Assembly: GCA_963823275.1 (NCBI GenBank)
Contig: CAWGKW010000001.1
Coordinates: 930,001 to 994,000, forward strand
Direction: 5' to 3'
DNA length: 64,000 bases
Source of the DNA: RHKX01 sp963823275
Lineage (GTDB): Bacteria; Actinomycetota; Thermoleophilia; Solirubrobacterales; 70-9
In this document: in pieces, positions 25,999-35,659 of the stretch
Layout of the letters: every line of letters begins with the position of its first letter
How positions within the stretch are numbered: the first letter of the stretch is position 1
Position numbers and translations under genes: made by a program
Notes under the pieces: generated by a model
The model's input: only the letters and a program-made list of their open reading frames with translations
Told to the model about the DNA's origin: nothing
Database searches by the model: none

Positions 25999-26458
25999 CT
26001 ACTTGACGGTCAGCGTGCCTTCCATGCCCGCCTCGCGGTGGCCGGGGACGCTGCAGTAGAACGTGTAGGTGCCGGGCTGCAGGTCGGCGGTGGTCGTGGT
26101 GGTCGAACCGCTGATCGTCTCGGTCCCAGCGACGTCTCCACCCGACTCGTCCTCGATCTCGACGTTGTGGGGAGTCGACGACGGGTTGTCGAACTCGATC
26201 GTGTCGTTGCCGGCCTTGGCGGACACGTCCGTCTCGGTGTAGGCGAGGGCTCCGCTCGGATCGGCCGAGAACGTGACCGTGGCCCCGCCCGCGGCGGCAT
26301 CCGTGGTCGTGGTCTCCTCGGCGGTGGTTTCGGAGGCCGCCTCCGTCGCTGCACTCGTCGTATCGTCGCTGCCGCCGCATGCGGCGAGCACGAACCCGGC
26401 AACTGCGAAGACGGCTACCGCGGCCAGTATCGCGGGCCACGGAAAATCGCTCGTTCAT
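25999..26458 (-). CDS. Cupredoxin-like lipoprotein, frameshifted near the start
   Basis: A small blue-copper-type protein, probably exported as a lipoprotein. Copper ligands fit a plastocyanin-like site: His in PHNVE, then Cys, His and Met in FYCSVPGHREAGM. The mature N-terminus is a Thr/Glu/Ala-rich linker. The lipobox VLAAC is preceded in frame by a good hydrophobic segment but no start codon. An ATG at 26458 with a strong GAGGAGG ribosome binding site is one frame off; removing one base after codon 6 joins it to the signal sequence, giving about 152 residues. The frame break is probably a sequencing error. Confidence 0.82.
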
Positions 26459-26529
26459 GGGATCCCTCCTCGGATCGTAGGTGGCACCGACCCTACTCCG
26501 ATGGTCCCGGGGCCGGGCTGCGATGGCTC

Positions 26530-27360
26530 TCAGCGGCCGCTGAACGTGGGCTGATCGCCGGCGAGGAAGGTGCCGACGCCGTTGCGCAGATCTTCGGTGC
26601 CCATGCTCTCGGCGATCCCGTGCCGCTCGAGCTGCAGGTGGTCGGCGAGCGGGTTGTCGAGGCTCTCCCAGACCAGGCGCTTGACCATGCGCTGGTAGTG
26701 GGGCGACTTGAGCGCCAGCTCGGCTGCCTTCGCGCCGGCGACGGGCAGCAGCTCGTCGTGGTCGACGACGCTCGAGATCAGCCCCCGATCGAGTGCGTCG
26801 CTCGCGGTGAGGTTCGGGTCCTCGAGCATCAGCTCCGCCGCCGCCGCCGGACCGATGACCCGGGGCAGGAAGTAGGTCATGCCGCCGTCGGGTGAGGCGC
26901 CGATGCGGCCGTACGCGCAGACGAAGAAGGCCTCCTCGGATGCGATCCTGATGTCGCACATCAGCGCCAGCGAGAAGCCGGCCCCCGCCGCCGGCCCGTT
27001 GACGGCGGCGATCACCGGATATGGGATGCGCTTGAAGTCGACGATCGCCTGGTGCAGCACGTCGGCTCCGCGGCGGACCTCCGCGACGAGGTCGGCGCCG
27101 GGCTCCTCGAGCCCCCGCTTGAACCAGTTGATGTCGCCGCCGGCGGAGAACGCGCGACCCTCGCCGGTCACGATCAGGGCCCGGAAGGGAGCGCGGTCGG
27201 CCAGCCACGGTGCGATCAGCGCCAGCTCGGCGATCATCTGGGGGCTCATCGCGTTCATGTCGTCGGGTCGGGAGAGCGTCAATGTGCCGACATCTCCGTC
27301 GATACCGATCCGCATCGTCTTCAGCTCGGGTGGGGTGGGGGTCATCGCTGCGTTGCTCAT
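26530..27360 (-). CDS. Enoyl-CoA hydratase/isomerase (crotonase) family protein
   Basis: A 276-residue crotonase-fold enzyme. The oxyanion-hole segments FSAGGDINWF (about 70) and the NGPAAGAGFSLALMCD block (about 120) are typical, and the ASPDGGMTYFLPR motif near 156 carries an Asp where many hydratases have a catalytic Glu. The exact reaction (hydration, isomerisation or another) is therefore open. The ATG at 27360 has a GGAGAG ribosome binding site. It is divergent from uvrC with an 83-base gap. Confidence 0.9.
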   Translation of the reverse strand: MSNAAMTPTPPELKTMRIGIDGDVGTLTLSRPDDMNAMSPQMIAELALIAPWLADRAPFRALIVTGEGRAFSAGGDINWFKRGLEEPGADLVAEVRRGADVLHQAIVDFKRIPYPVIAAVNGPAAGAGFSLALMCDIRIASEEAFFVCAYGRIGASPDGGMTYFLPRVIGPAAAAELMLEDPNLTASDALDRGLISSVVDHDELLPVAGAKAAELALKSPHYQRMVKRLVWESLDNPLADHLQLERHGIAESMGTEDLRNGVGTFLAGDQPTFSGR

Positions 27361-27428
27361 CGTCTCTCCAGTCGATCGTCGGCTCTGAGGAAGGCGCGAG
27401 TGTATGTGGCTTCAGCGGTGCCCCTCCC

Positions 27429-27434
27429 TACAGT
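27429..27434 (+). promoter_or_regulatory. -10 box of uvrC
   Basis: TACAGT lies nine bases before ATG 27444, close to the leaderless spacing. Confidence 0.4.
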
Positions 27435-27443
27435 TGGCCTGCG

Positions 27444-29330
27444 ATGGCGACCAGCGGGGACAGCAGACGCACCAGAAACCGCGAGGGAATCTCCGAGCAG
27501 CGCAAGCGGCTGCCCGATCAGCCCGGCGTCTACATGTTCAGCGACGGCGACGGCCGAGTCGTCTACGTCGGAAAGTCGCGCTCGATCCGCAAGCGGGTCG
27601 CGAGCCATTTCTCCGCCCGGACGACGCTCGGGCGGATGGCCGACGAGATCGAGTCGATCGATTTCATCGTCACCCAGACCGAGGCCGAGGCGCTGATCGC
27701 CGAACAGCAGTTCATCAAGCGCCACCGCCCGATCCTCAACGTCAAGCTCCGCGACGACAAGTCCTATCCCTACATCGGGATCAGCCTGGACGAGGAGTTC
27801 CCTCGCGTCTACTTCACCCGTGAGCGCCATCGACCCAGCCGCGCCTACTTCGGGCCCTATGCGAACGCCAGGCGGGTCCGGGAGACCCTGGAGCTGCTCG
27901 GGAAGCTCTTCCAGTACCGGACGTGCGACGGGGTCGAGCCGGGTCGCCGCTCCGGGGTGCCGTGTCTGGACTACTACATCAAGCGCTGCGGGGCTCCCTG
28001 CGTCGGCTACATCGACGCCGAGGAGTACGGTCGCAACATCGAGGCTATCCGCCGCTTTCTCTCGGGTCGTTACCGCGAGGTCGAGCGCGATCTGACCGAG
28101 AAGATGGAGGAGGCGGCATCGGCGCAGGAGTTCGAGCGGGCGGCGCTCTTCCGTGATCGGCTGACCGCCATCCGATCGCTGATGGAGCGTCAGCAGGTTG
28201 CCGGCGAGGCGGTGGGAACGGCCGATCTGATCGGGGTTGCCGTCGAGGGCCAGGAGGCGAACGCCCAGGTCTTTCAGGTCCGCGACGGAGTGCTCTCGGA
28301 GCGACAGGGCTTCTACCTCGACAACAAGGGCGAAGACGGCCTCGACGAGGTTGCTGAGCAATTCATCGCCCAGTACTACGAGGCTTCGCCGACGGTCCCG
28401 CCGCTGGTCGTCGTCGGCCCGGAGCTCGGGGAGCGGACACGGCTGCTGGCCGAGGCGCTGAGCGAGCGGCGCGGCACCACCGTCGAGGTCCGGGCCGCCG
28501 AGCGCGGCGACAAGCGCCGGCTGCGCGAGCTGGCCGAGCGCAACGCGAGGCTGGCCCTCGCCCAGGACAAGTTGCGGAGGGAGCGACGCCGAAGAGAGCG
28601 CACCGAGGCCCTTTCGGAGCTGGCGGAGGCTCTCGGCATGACGGAGGTCCCGATCCGGATCGAGGGCTACGACATCTCCAACCTCGGGCCCGAGCACACC
28701 GTCGCCTCGATGGTCGTCTTCGAGGGCGGGGCGCCGAAGAAGGCGGACTACCGCCGCTTCAAGATCCGCAGCATCAGCGAGGCCTCCGACGACTTCACCT
28801 CGATGAACGAGGTGCTCACCCGGCGCATGGCCCGACATCTCGACGAGAGCGGCAAGTCACCGCACGACGCCGAACTCGACGAGAGCTTCGCAGCTCTCCC
28901 CGGGTTGGTGATGATCGACGGTGGCAAGGGCCAGCTCGCGGCCGGCGTTCGCGCGCTGGAGCCGCTGATCGAGCGGGGCACCACCGTGATCTCTCTCGCC
29001 AAGCGCCTCGAGGAGGTCTATGTGCCCGGCCGCTCCACGCCGCTTCCGATCAGGTCCGATTCGGAGGCATCGCGACTGCTGCAGCGCGTCCGCGACGAGG
29101 CGCACCGGTTCGCCCTCGACCTCCATCGAAAGCGTCGCTCGAAGGCGATGACCGGGTCGGTCCTCGACGGGTTGCGGGGGGTCGGCCCGGCGCGCAAGCG
29201 GGCCCTGCTCGGTCATTTCGGCTCCCCTGAGCGGTTCCTGGACGCGTCGGCCGAGGAGATCGAAGCAGTTCCCGGCATTCCGGGAAAACTGGCCCGCGAC
29301 ATCCATCGTCAGCTCAACAAGGCCGGTTGA
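27444..29330 (+). CDS. uvrC: Excinuclease ABC subunit UvrC
   Basis: UvrC makes both incisions around bulky DNA damage in nucleotide excision repair. The 628-residue protein has the N-terminal GIY-YIG nuclease (PGVYMF near 28 and VVYVGKS near 40), a UVR motif near 215 for UvrB contact, the RNase H-like C-terminal nuclease with GYDISNLGPEHTVASMVVFE near 408, and tandem helix-hairpin-helix motifs at the end. The first 20 residues are a basic tail. Earlier in-frame starts exist but would run through the promoter region. Confidence 0.97.
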   Translation: MATSGDSRRTRNREGISEQRKRLPDQPGVYMFSDGDGRVVYVGKSRSIRKRVASHFSARTTLGRMADEIESIDFIVTQTEAEALIAEQQFIKRHRPILNVKLRDDKSYPYIGISLDEEFPRVYFTRERHRPSRAYFGPYANARRVRETLELLGKLFQYRTCDGVEPGRRSGVPCLDYYIKRCGAPCVGYIDAEEYGRNIEAIRRFLSGRYREVERDLTEKMEEAASAQEFERAALFRDRLTAIRSLMERQQVAGEAVGTADLIGVAVEGQEANAQVFQVRDGVLSERQGFYLDNKGEDGLDEVAEQFIAQYYEASPTVPPLVVVGPELGERTRLLAEALSERRGTTVEVRAAERGDKRRLRELAERNARLALAQDKLRRERRRRERTEALSELAEALGMTEVPIRIEGYDISNLGPEHTVASMVVFEGGAPKKADYRRFKIRSISEASDDFTSMNEVLTRRMARHLDESGKSPHDAELDESFAALPGLVMIDGGKGQLAAGVRALEPLIERGTTVISLAKRLEEVYVPGRSTPLPIRSDSEASRLLQRVRDEAHRFALDLHRKRRSKAMTGSVLDGLRGVGPARKRALLGHFGSPERFLDASAEEIEAVPGIPGKLARDIHRQLNKAG

Positions 29331-29358
29331 TGCGCCCGGCCGGATTCGGCGGGACCTT

Positions 29359-29364
29359 CATACT
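29359..29364 (+). promoter_or_regulatory. -10 box of the ABC exporter operon
   Basis: CATACT lies eight bases before GTG 29373. Confidence 0.4.
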
Positions 29365-29372
29365 CCACGCCC

Positions 29373-30290
29373 GTGCCTGAGCCTGTGATCAGCGTTGAGG
29401 GACTGCACAAGTCCTATGGGGACGTCGAGGCGGTCCGGGGCGTCGACCTCGAAGTCCTCGAGGGCGAGGTCTTCGCCTTCCTCGGCCCCAACGGCGCCGG
29501 CAAGACGACGACCATTTCCATTCTCGAGGGCTACCTCGACCGTGATCAGGGCGAGGTCCTGGTCCTCGGCGAGGATCCGTCGACGGCCGGGCGTGACTGG
29601 CGTGGGAGGGTTGGATTCGTCCTCCAGGAGTGTCGGATGGAGCCGTTGCTCACCGTTCGGGAGACGCTCGAGATGTACGCCGGCTACTACGAGCGGCCGC
29701 GCTCGGTCCCCGAGACCATCGACCTCGTGGGCCTCACCGACAAGGCCGACGCGAGGGCCGGCAGGCTCTCCGGCGGGCAGCAGCGCCGTCTTGACGTGGC
29801 GGTCTCGCTGATCGGCGACGCTGAGCTCCTCTTTCTCGACGAGCCCACCACCGGGTTCGACCCATCGGCCCGGCGTCAGGCCTGGCAGGTGATCGCGGGG
29901 CTGCGGGAGCTCGGCAAGACCGTGATGCTGACCACCCACTACATGGACGAGGCCCAGGAGTTGGCTGACCGTGTCGCCGTGATCGCCGCCGGGGAGATCA
30001 TCGCCTCGGGGACTCCAGACGATCTGGGCGGCCGGGCGGATGCCGCCAGCACCGTCAGCTTCGACCGACCGCAGGGCGATCAAGCTGACGAGCTCCAGCG
30101 TGTCGTATCCGGCGATTGGTCCACCGAAAACGGGCGGCTGGCCCTACGGACGCCGGATCCGACCCGGAGCCTCAACGAGCTGACCGGCTGGGCAATCGCT
30201 CGCGGGCTCGAGCTCGACCACCTCGAGGTGTCGCGGCCGAGCCTCGAGGACGTCTATCTCCAGCTGACCGGGACCGAGAGCGGACATTGA
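29373..30290 (+). CDS. ABC transporter ATP-binding protein (ABC-2 exporter)
   Basis: A 305-residue nucleotide-binding subunit. It shows Walker A GPNGAGKTT near 40, the Q-loop LQE, the ABC signature LSGGQQRR near 132, Walker B LLFLDEPTTGFDP, and the H-loop TTHYMDEA. A 100-residue C-terminal extension of the DrrA/CcmA type follows. It is coupled to the permease gene by a TTGA overlap. Likely exports a drug or lipid-like molecule; the substrate is not evident. Confidence 0.93.
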   Translation: MPEPVISVEGLHKSYGDVEAVRGVDLEVLEGEVFAFLGPNGAGKTTTISILEGYLDRDQGEVLVLGEDPSTAGRDWRGRVGFVLQECRMEPLLTVRETLEMYAGYYERPRSVPETIDLVGLTDKADARAGRLSGGQQRRLDVAVSLIGDAELLFLDEPTTGFDPSARRQAWQVIAGLRELGKTVMLTTHYMDEAQELADRVAVIAAGEIIASGTPDDLGGRADAASTVSFDRPQGDQADELQRVVSGDWSTENGRLALRTPDPTRSLNELTGWAIARGLELDHLEVSRPSLEDVYLQLTGTESGH

Positions 30291-31057
30291 GCGCCCCGGC
30301 CCTCGTCCTCCATCAGTTCCGCTTCGAGCAGAAGGTCTTCTGGCGCAGCCCGGCGGCGGTCTTCTTCACCGTCATGTTCCCGGTCATCTTCCTGCTGCTC
30401 TTCGCGACGCTGTTCGGCGATCAGACGATCGACGGCCTCGGAATCGACGCGGCGACCTATTACGTGCCCGGGATCATCACCCTGTCGGTCGTCTCGGCCA
30501 CCCTCGTCAACGTCGCGATGCGCATCGTCGAGATGCGTGAGAGCGGGCGATTGAAGCGGATTCGGGGCACGCCGCTGCCGACCTGGGCGTACATCGGCGG
30601 CCGGATCGGGAATGCCTTCGTGGTCTCGCTGCTGATGGTCGTGCTCGTCACGTTGATCGGCAACGTGCTCTACGGGGTGCCGATTCCGACGACGACCATT
30701 CCGGCATTGCTGGTGACCCTGGTCGTCGGGACGTTCTCCTTCTGCTCGATGGGGTTGGCGCTCAGCATCGCGATTCCGAGTGAGCAGGCGGCCCCGCCGA
30801 TCACCAACTTCACCGTGCTGCCCCTCTACTTCCTTTCCGGGGTGTTCGTGCCTGAGACGGAGATCCCCGACGGTGTGCTCACCTTCGCCTCGATCTTCCC
30901 GATCCGGCCCTTCTTCGAGGCGATGCTGACCGTTTTCGATCCGAACACGGTCGGGGCGGGCTTCGATTGGGGTCACCTCGCGGTGGTCGCGGCATGGGGA
31001 ATCGGGTCGATGCTGATTACCATGCGTTACTTCCGCTGGTCGCCCAGATCGAACTAG
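30287..31057 (+). CDS. ABC-2 type transporter permease
   Basis: A 256-residue integral membrane protein with six predicted helices and the ABC-2 family layout: a first helix around FTVMFPVIFLLLFATLFG, an amphipathic region with RESGRLKRIRGTPLP that contacts the ATPase, and a late LPLYFLSGVFVPE segment. The TTG start overlaps the ATPase stop, so the pair is translated together. The complex probably works as a dimer of each subunit. Confidence 0.9.
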   Translation: MSAPALVLHQFRFEQKVFWRSPAAVFFTVMFPVIFLLLFATLFGDQTIDGLGIDAATYYVPGIITLSVVSATLVNVAMRIVEMRESGRLKRIRGTPLPTWAYIGGRIGNAFVVSLLMVVLVTLIGNVLYGVPIPTTTIPALLVTLVVGTFSFCSMGLALSIAIPSEQAAPPITNFTVLPLYFLSGVFVPETEIPDGVLTFASIFPIRPFFEAMLTVFDPNTVGAGFDWGHLAVVAAWGIGSMLITMRYFRWSPRSN

Positions 31058-31100
31058 GCGACCGAGCACCGATCGAGCAGGCAACGAAACAGGAGGCAAC

Positions 31101-32099
31101 GTGGCAGTCAAGGTGGGTATCAACGGTTTCGGGAGGATTGGGCGGAATCTCTACCGTGCCGCGTCTGAGTCCGACGCCGATCTCGAGATCGTCGCGGTCA
31201 ACGACCTGACCGACAACGCGACCCTCGCCTACCTGCTCAAGTACGACTCGATCCTGGGCCGCTATCCGGGTGAGGTCGTGCTTGGGGACGGCGTGATCTC
31301 CGTCGATGGGAAGGACGTCGTGGCGATGTCGGAGCGCGATCCGGCGAATCTGCCATGGAGCGATCTCGGCGTCGACGTCGTGATCGAGTCGACCGGCTTC
31401 TTCACCAAGCGCGAGGATGCCGCCAAGCACCTCTCGGCGGGGGCCAAGAAGGTGATCATCTCCGCGCCGGCCAAGGAGCCTGATGTGACCGTCGCACTCG
31501 GCGTCAACTTCGAGGACTACGACCGCGACTCCCACGACATCATCTCCAACGCCTCGTGCACGACCAACTGCCTCGCCCCGGTCGCGAAGGTTCTGCACGA
31601 CACGGTCGGGATCGACCACGGTTTGATGACCACGATCCACGCATACACGGCCGATCAGCGGCTCCAGGACATGCCACACAGCGACCTGCGGCGGGCGAGG
31701 GCGGCAGCGCTCAACCTGATCCCGACCACGACGGGGGCCGCGAAGGCCGTCGGCCTCGTGCTGCCGGAGTTGAACGGCCGCCTGAACGGGTTCGCGATGA
31801 GGGCCCCGGTGGCCACGGGTTCGGTCGTCGACCTGACCTGCATCGTCGGCCGAGAGACGACCGCGGAGGAGATCAACGCAGCCGTCGAGGCCGCCGCCGC
31901 CGGCCCGATGGCGGGAATCCTCTCCTACACCGAGGACGAGATCGTCTCCACCGACATCGTCAAGGATCCGCACTCCTCGATCTTCGACGCCGGCCAGACG
32001 ATGGTCATGGAGGGCACGATGCTGAAGGTCGTGTCCTGGTACGACAACGAGTGGGGTTACTCGAACCGCCTGGTCGAGCTCGCCGGCAAAGTCCTGTAA
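31101..32099 (+). CDS. gap: Glyceraldehyde-3-phosphate dehydrogenase
   Basis: Oxidises glyceraldehyde 3-phosphate to 1,3-bisphosphoglycerate with NAD(P). The 332-residue protein begins with the Rossmann GINGFGRIGRN and carries the catalytic cysteine in SNASCTTNCLAP (Cys153), and the C-terminal WYDNEWGYSNR block. The GTG start follows a clear AGGAGG ribosome binding site. It is the first gene of a four-gene glycolytic operon with spacings of 12, 1 and 14 bases. Confidence 0.97.
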   Translation: MAVKVGINGFGRIGRNLYRAASESDADLEIVAVNDLTDNATLAYLLKYDSILGRYPGEVVLGDGVISVDGKDVVAMSERDPANLPWSDLGVDVVIESTGFFTKREDAAKHLSAGAKKVIISAPAKEPDVTVALGVNFEDYDRDSHDIISNASCTTNCLAPVAKVLHDTVGIDHGLMTTIHAYTADQRLQDMPHSDLRRARAAALNLIPTTTGAAKAVGLVLPELNGRLNGFAMRAPVATGSVVDLTCIVGRETTAEEINAAVEAAAAGPMAGILSYTEDEIVSTDIVKDPHSSIFDAGQTMVMEGTMLKVVSWYDNEWGYSNRLVELAGKVL

Positions 32100-32111
32100 G
32101 CGGAGCGACCG

Positions 32112-33337
32112 ATGACTGTGAGCGAGCGCGGGCGATTCTCGAAGGCCTCCGTTCGCGACGCCGACGTGGAGGGGCGAACGGTCCTGGTCCGCGTCGACCT
32201 GAACGTTCCCCTGGACGACGGCTCCGTCAGCGACGACAAGCGGATCAGAGCGGCTCTCCCGACCATCGAACTGCTCCGCGAACGCGGCGCGAGGGTGGTC
32301 CTCTGCTCGCACCTGGGACGACCCAGGGGTCGCGACTCCGAGCTGTCGATGGCGCCGGTCGCCGCTCGCCTCGGCGAGCTGCTCGGGGCCGAGGTGAGGG
32401 TCGCCCCCGCGGTCGTGGGTCCGGAGGTTGATGCGGCGGCGGCGCGGCTTGGCCCCGGGGAGGTGCTGCTGTTGGAGAACACCCGCTTCGAGGCGGGGGA
32501 GAAGCGCAACGACGATGCGCTCGCTGCGGCGCTCGCCCGGCTTGCCGACGTCTACGTCAATGACGCGTTCGGAGCCGCGCATCGCGCCCATGCCTCGACC
32601 GAGGGCGTCGCTCACCACCTGCCCGCCTACGCCGGGCTCCTGCTCGAGCGCGAGGTCCGCGAGCTGACCGCCGTCCTCGACGATCCTGCCCGTCCGACTG
32701 GTCGTCGTGCTCGGTGGCGCCAAGGTGACGGACAAGGTCGGAGTGATCGAACGCTTCCTGGAGATCGCCGACGAGATCCTGATCGGCGGCGCGATGTGTT
32801 TCAGCTTCTTCCGCGCTCAGGGGCACCGGACGGGTGATTCGCTGGTCGAGGAGGACGGGATCGCACTGGCCGCGGCGTGCACTCGAGCTCGCCGCCGATT
32901 CCGATTGTGAGCTGCGCCTTCCAACCGATCTCGTCCTCGGCGAGAGCTTCTCGGCCGATGCCGATCCGGTCGAGATCGACGGGGTCGACGTTCCCGACGC
33001 GATGATGGGCCTGGACGTCGGGCCGGGTACCGCGAGGGTCTACGGCGAGGCGATCGCCGCCGCAGGCACGGTCTTCTGGAACGGGCCGATGGGCGCCTTC
33101 GAGCTGCCGCCGTTCGCCGCCGGCACACGCGCCGTTGCCGAGGCGGTCGCGGCCAGCGACGCGACGACGATCGTCGGTGGTGGCGACTCCGGCGCGGCCC
33201 TCGTCCAGTTCGGGCTCGAGGAGGAGGTCAGCTGGCTCTCGACCGGGGGCGGAGCTTCGCTCGAGTTGATCGAGGGCAGGCCGCTGCCGGGCGTCGAGGC
33301 GTTGATCGATGCGGCCGACGCCGACGGAGGGGATTGA
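32112..33337 (+). CDS. pgk: Phosphoglycerate kinase, with two frameshifts
   Basis: Transfers the acyl phosphate of 1,3-bisphosphoglycerate to ADP. The N-terminal half is intact with RVDLNVPLDDG near 26, SHLGRPRG near 66 and LLLENTRFEAGEKRN near 118. The frame then breaks twice. One extra base near 32697 separates DDPARP from the nucleotide-domain LVVVLGGAKVTDKV, and another near 32879 separates it from LELAADSDCELRLPTD. The C-terminal WNGPMGAFE and GGGDS motifs follow in the third frame. Correcting both gives 407 residues, the normal length. Loss of this enzyme is implausible, so sequencing errors are likely. Confidence 0.93.
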
Positions 33338-33338
33338 C

Positions 33339-34100
33339 ATGGCCCAGAGGCGCCCGCTGATCGCGGCCAACTGGAAGATGAACAAGACGATCAGCGAGGC
33401 CCGGGCGTTCTGTGAGGCGCTGCTCCCGGAGGTCGAGGACGCGACCCCCGACGATGCCGAGGTGATCATCTGCCCGCCCTACCTGGCCCTGCCGCTGGTC
33501 GCGCAGCTCTGCATGGGGACCGGGGTCGGCGTCGCCGCCCAGAACATGTACTTCGCGGAGTCGGGGGCATTCACCGGCGAGGTGTCCGCCCCGATGCTTC
33601 TCGATGTCGGGGCGAGCGCGGTGGTTCTCGGTCACTCCGAGCGTCGCCAGTTCTTCGGCGAGACCGACGAGGCCCTGGCTCGCAAGGTCCCGGCTGCGTT
33701 GGAGGCCGGGCTGCTGCCGATCCTCTGCGTGGGCGAGAGTGACGCCGAGCGCGAGCGCGACGAGACCGATCAGGTCCTGCGCCGCCAGATCGACGCCGGG
33801 CTTTCACGGGTGGCCGACGAGCGCCTCGCCGACGTCGTCGTCGCCTACGAGCCGATCTGGGCGATCGGGACCGGTAAGACCGCGACCGCCGAGCAGGCCG
33901 AAGATGCCTGCGGGTTCATCCGTTCGCTGGTCGCCGGGCGTGACCAGGGCGCGGCCGAACGGGTCCGAATCCAGTACGGCGGTTCGGTCAAGCCCGCCAA
34001 CGCCGCCGAGCTGCTCGGTCGGGCGGAGATCGACGGTGCCCTGGTTGGCGGCGCCGCGCTTGATCCAGACGATTTCGCCGCGATCGTCGCGGCGGCGTGA
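33339..34100 (+). CDS. tpiA: Triosephosphate isomerase
   Basis: Interconverts dihydroxyacetone phosphate and glyceraldehyde 3-phosphate. The 253-residue TIM barrel has the substrate lysine in NWKMN (Lys13), the electrophilic histidine in GHSERR (His99), the catalytic base in AYEPIWAIGTG (Glu171), and the phosphate-binding YGGSVKPANA and GALVGGAAL loops. The ATG lies one base after the pgk stop, so the genes are probably coupled. Confidence 0.97.
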   Translation: MAQRRPLIAANWKMNKTISEARAFCEALLPEVEDATPDDAEVIICPPYLALPLVAQLCMGTGVGVAAQNMYFAESGAFTGEVSAPMLLDVGASAVVLGHSERRQFFGETDEALARKVPAALEAGLLPILCVGESDAERERDETDQVLRRQIDAGLSRVADERLADVVVAYEPIWAIGTGKTATAEQAEDACGFIRSLVAGRDQGAAERVRIQYGGSVKPANAAELLGRAEIDGALVGGAALDPDDFAAIVAAA

Positions 34101-34114
34101 GCAAGGAGGATGCG

Positions 34115-35659
34115 ATGACTGAGATTCCCACGGGCCCCGGCGCGGTTCCGGTCAGCGGATTGGCGCTGGTCATCCTCGACGGCTGGGGCCTCGCCGAACC
34201 GGGGCCTGGCAACGCCGTCTCGCTGGCCTCGACGCCAACCTTCGACGGGCTCTGGCAGGGCTACCCGCATACGCGGCTGTCGGCGTCCGGGCACGACGTC
34301 GGGCTGCCCCACGGCCAGATGGGCAACTCCGAGGTCGGGCATCTGAATCTCGGGGCGGGCTCGGTGGTCGAGCAGGATCTCGCGAGGATCGATTCCGCGA
34401 TCGCCGATGGCAGCTTCTATGAGAACGAGGTCCTGCTCGGCGCCTGCCGACGAGCGCTGAAGAGCCCTCGTGGGCGTCTGCACCTGATCGGCCTCGTTTC
34501 CGACGGGGGAGTGCACTCGGGCTGGGAGCACATCGAGGCCTGCATCGAGCTGGCCGCGCGCGAGGGTGTTCCCGACCTCGTCCTGCACGCGTTCACCGAT
34601 GGCCGCGACACCAGCCCCTCGGGCGGCGCCCGTTACCTCGAGGAGGTGGAGCGCTGGCTCCGCAGCGCGGGTCGGGTGGGCACCGTCGGCGGCCGCTTTT
34701 ACGGGATGGATCGGGATCACCGCTGGGAGCGAATCAAGCTCGCCTTCGACTCGATGGTCCACGGCGAGGGCTCGCGTGCCGAGACCGCCGCGGAGGCGAT
34801 CGCCGATGCCTACGCGGCCGGCGACACCGACGAGTTCATCAAGCCGACCGTGATCGGCAACTACGACGGGATGCTGCCGGGCGATGTGGTCATCGCCTTC
34901 AACTTCCGCCCCGACCGGATGCGCGAGATCATCGAGGCGCTGGGCGATCCGGGGTTCGATGCGTTCGAGCGCGGCGGGGATCCCAGGCTCGACATCACGA
35001 CCATGGCCAGCTACCGCGGCGGATGGACGTACCCGGTTGCGTTTCCGCCGCACGCGCCGGCGACGACGATGGCTGAGGTGATCAGCGAGGCGGGCGGCAA
35101 GCAGCTGCACGTCGCCGAGACCGAGAAGTACGCCCACGTCACCTACTTCTTCAACGGTGGCCGCGAGGCGGAGTGGGAGGGCGAGGAGCGCCACATGGCG
35201 GAGTCTCCCCGCGACGTCCCGACCTACGACTTCAAGCCGGAGATGAGCGCTGCCAAGGCGGCCGAGGAGTTCTGCTCGGAGTGGTCGAAGGGCGGTTTCC
35301 GCTTCGGGATCATCAACTTCGCGAACCCGGACATGGTCGGGCACACGGGCTCGATCCCGGCGGCGGTGAGCGCCATCGAGGCGGTCGATGCCTGCCTCGC
35401 CCGGGTGATCGCGACCGTCCATGGGACGGGCGGCGCCTGCCTCGTGACCGCCGACCACGGCAACGCCGAGCACATGCTCGAGCCCGACGGCTCGCCGAAC
35501 ACCGCCCATACGACCAACCTCGTTCCTCTGATCACGACGGTGGAGGGAATCCAGTTGCGCGAGCGCGGCATCCTCGCCGACGTCTCGCCGACGGCCCTGG
35601 ACCTGCTGGGCATCGAACAGCCTGCCGGGATGACCGGGTCGACGCTCCGGGTCGGATAA
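34115..35659 (+). CDS. gpmI: 2,3-bisphosphoglycerate-independent phosphoglycerate mutase
   Basis: Converts 3-phosphoglycerate to 2-phosphoglycerate using two Mn ions. The 514-residue alkaline-phosphatase-fold protein shows DGWG near 22, the phospho-serine in QMGNSEVGHLNLGAG near 74, FTDGRDTSP near 165, the metal site ADHGNAEHM near 450, and HTTNLVP near 465. An AAGGAGG ribosome binding site five bases upstream fixes the ATG at 34115 over an in-frame GTG at 34097. Its stop codon lies inside the first unit of a 79-bp tandem repeat. Confidence 0.96.
   Translation: MTEIPTGPGAVPVSGLALVILDGWGLAEPGPGNAVSLASTPTFDGLWQGYPHTRLSASGHDVGLPHGQMGNSEVGHLNLGAGSVVEQDLARIDSAIADGSFYENEVLLGACRRALKSPRGRLHLIGLVSDGGVHSGWEHIEACIELAAREGVPDLVLHAFTDGRDTSPSGGARYLEEVERWLRSAGRVGTVGGRFYGMDRDHRWERIKLAFDSMVHGEGSRAETAAEAIADAYAAGDTDEFIKPTVIGNYDGMLPGDVVIAFNFRPDRMREIIEALGDPGFDAFERGGDPRLDITTMASYRGGWTYPVAFPPHAPATTMAEVISEAGGKQLHVAETEKYAHVTYFFNGGREAEWEGEERHMAESPRDVPTYDFKPEMSAAKAAEEFCSEWSKGGFRFGIINFANPDMVGHTGSIPAAVSAIEAVDACLARVIATVHGTGGACLVTADHGNAEHMLEPDGSPNTAHTTNLVPLITTVEGIQLRERGILADVSPTALDLLGIEQPAGMTGSTLRVG

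Noticed and set aside
25871..27208. 445-codon minus-strand frame spanning the cupredoxin and crotonase genes
   Set aside because: It crosses two well-supported genes in a different frame and has no motif of its own.
32112..33337. Programmed ribosomal frameshifting in pgk and other broken genes
   Set aside because: The sites share no slippery sequence or downstream structure, fall in many unrelated housekeeping genes, and most need a random single extra base removed. Sequence error is simpler.
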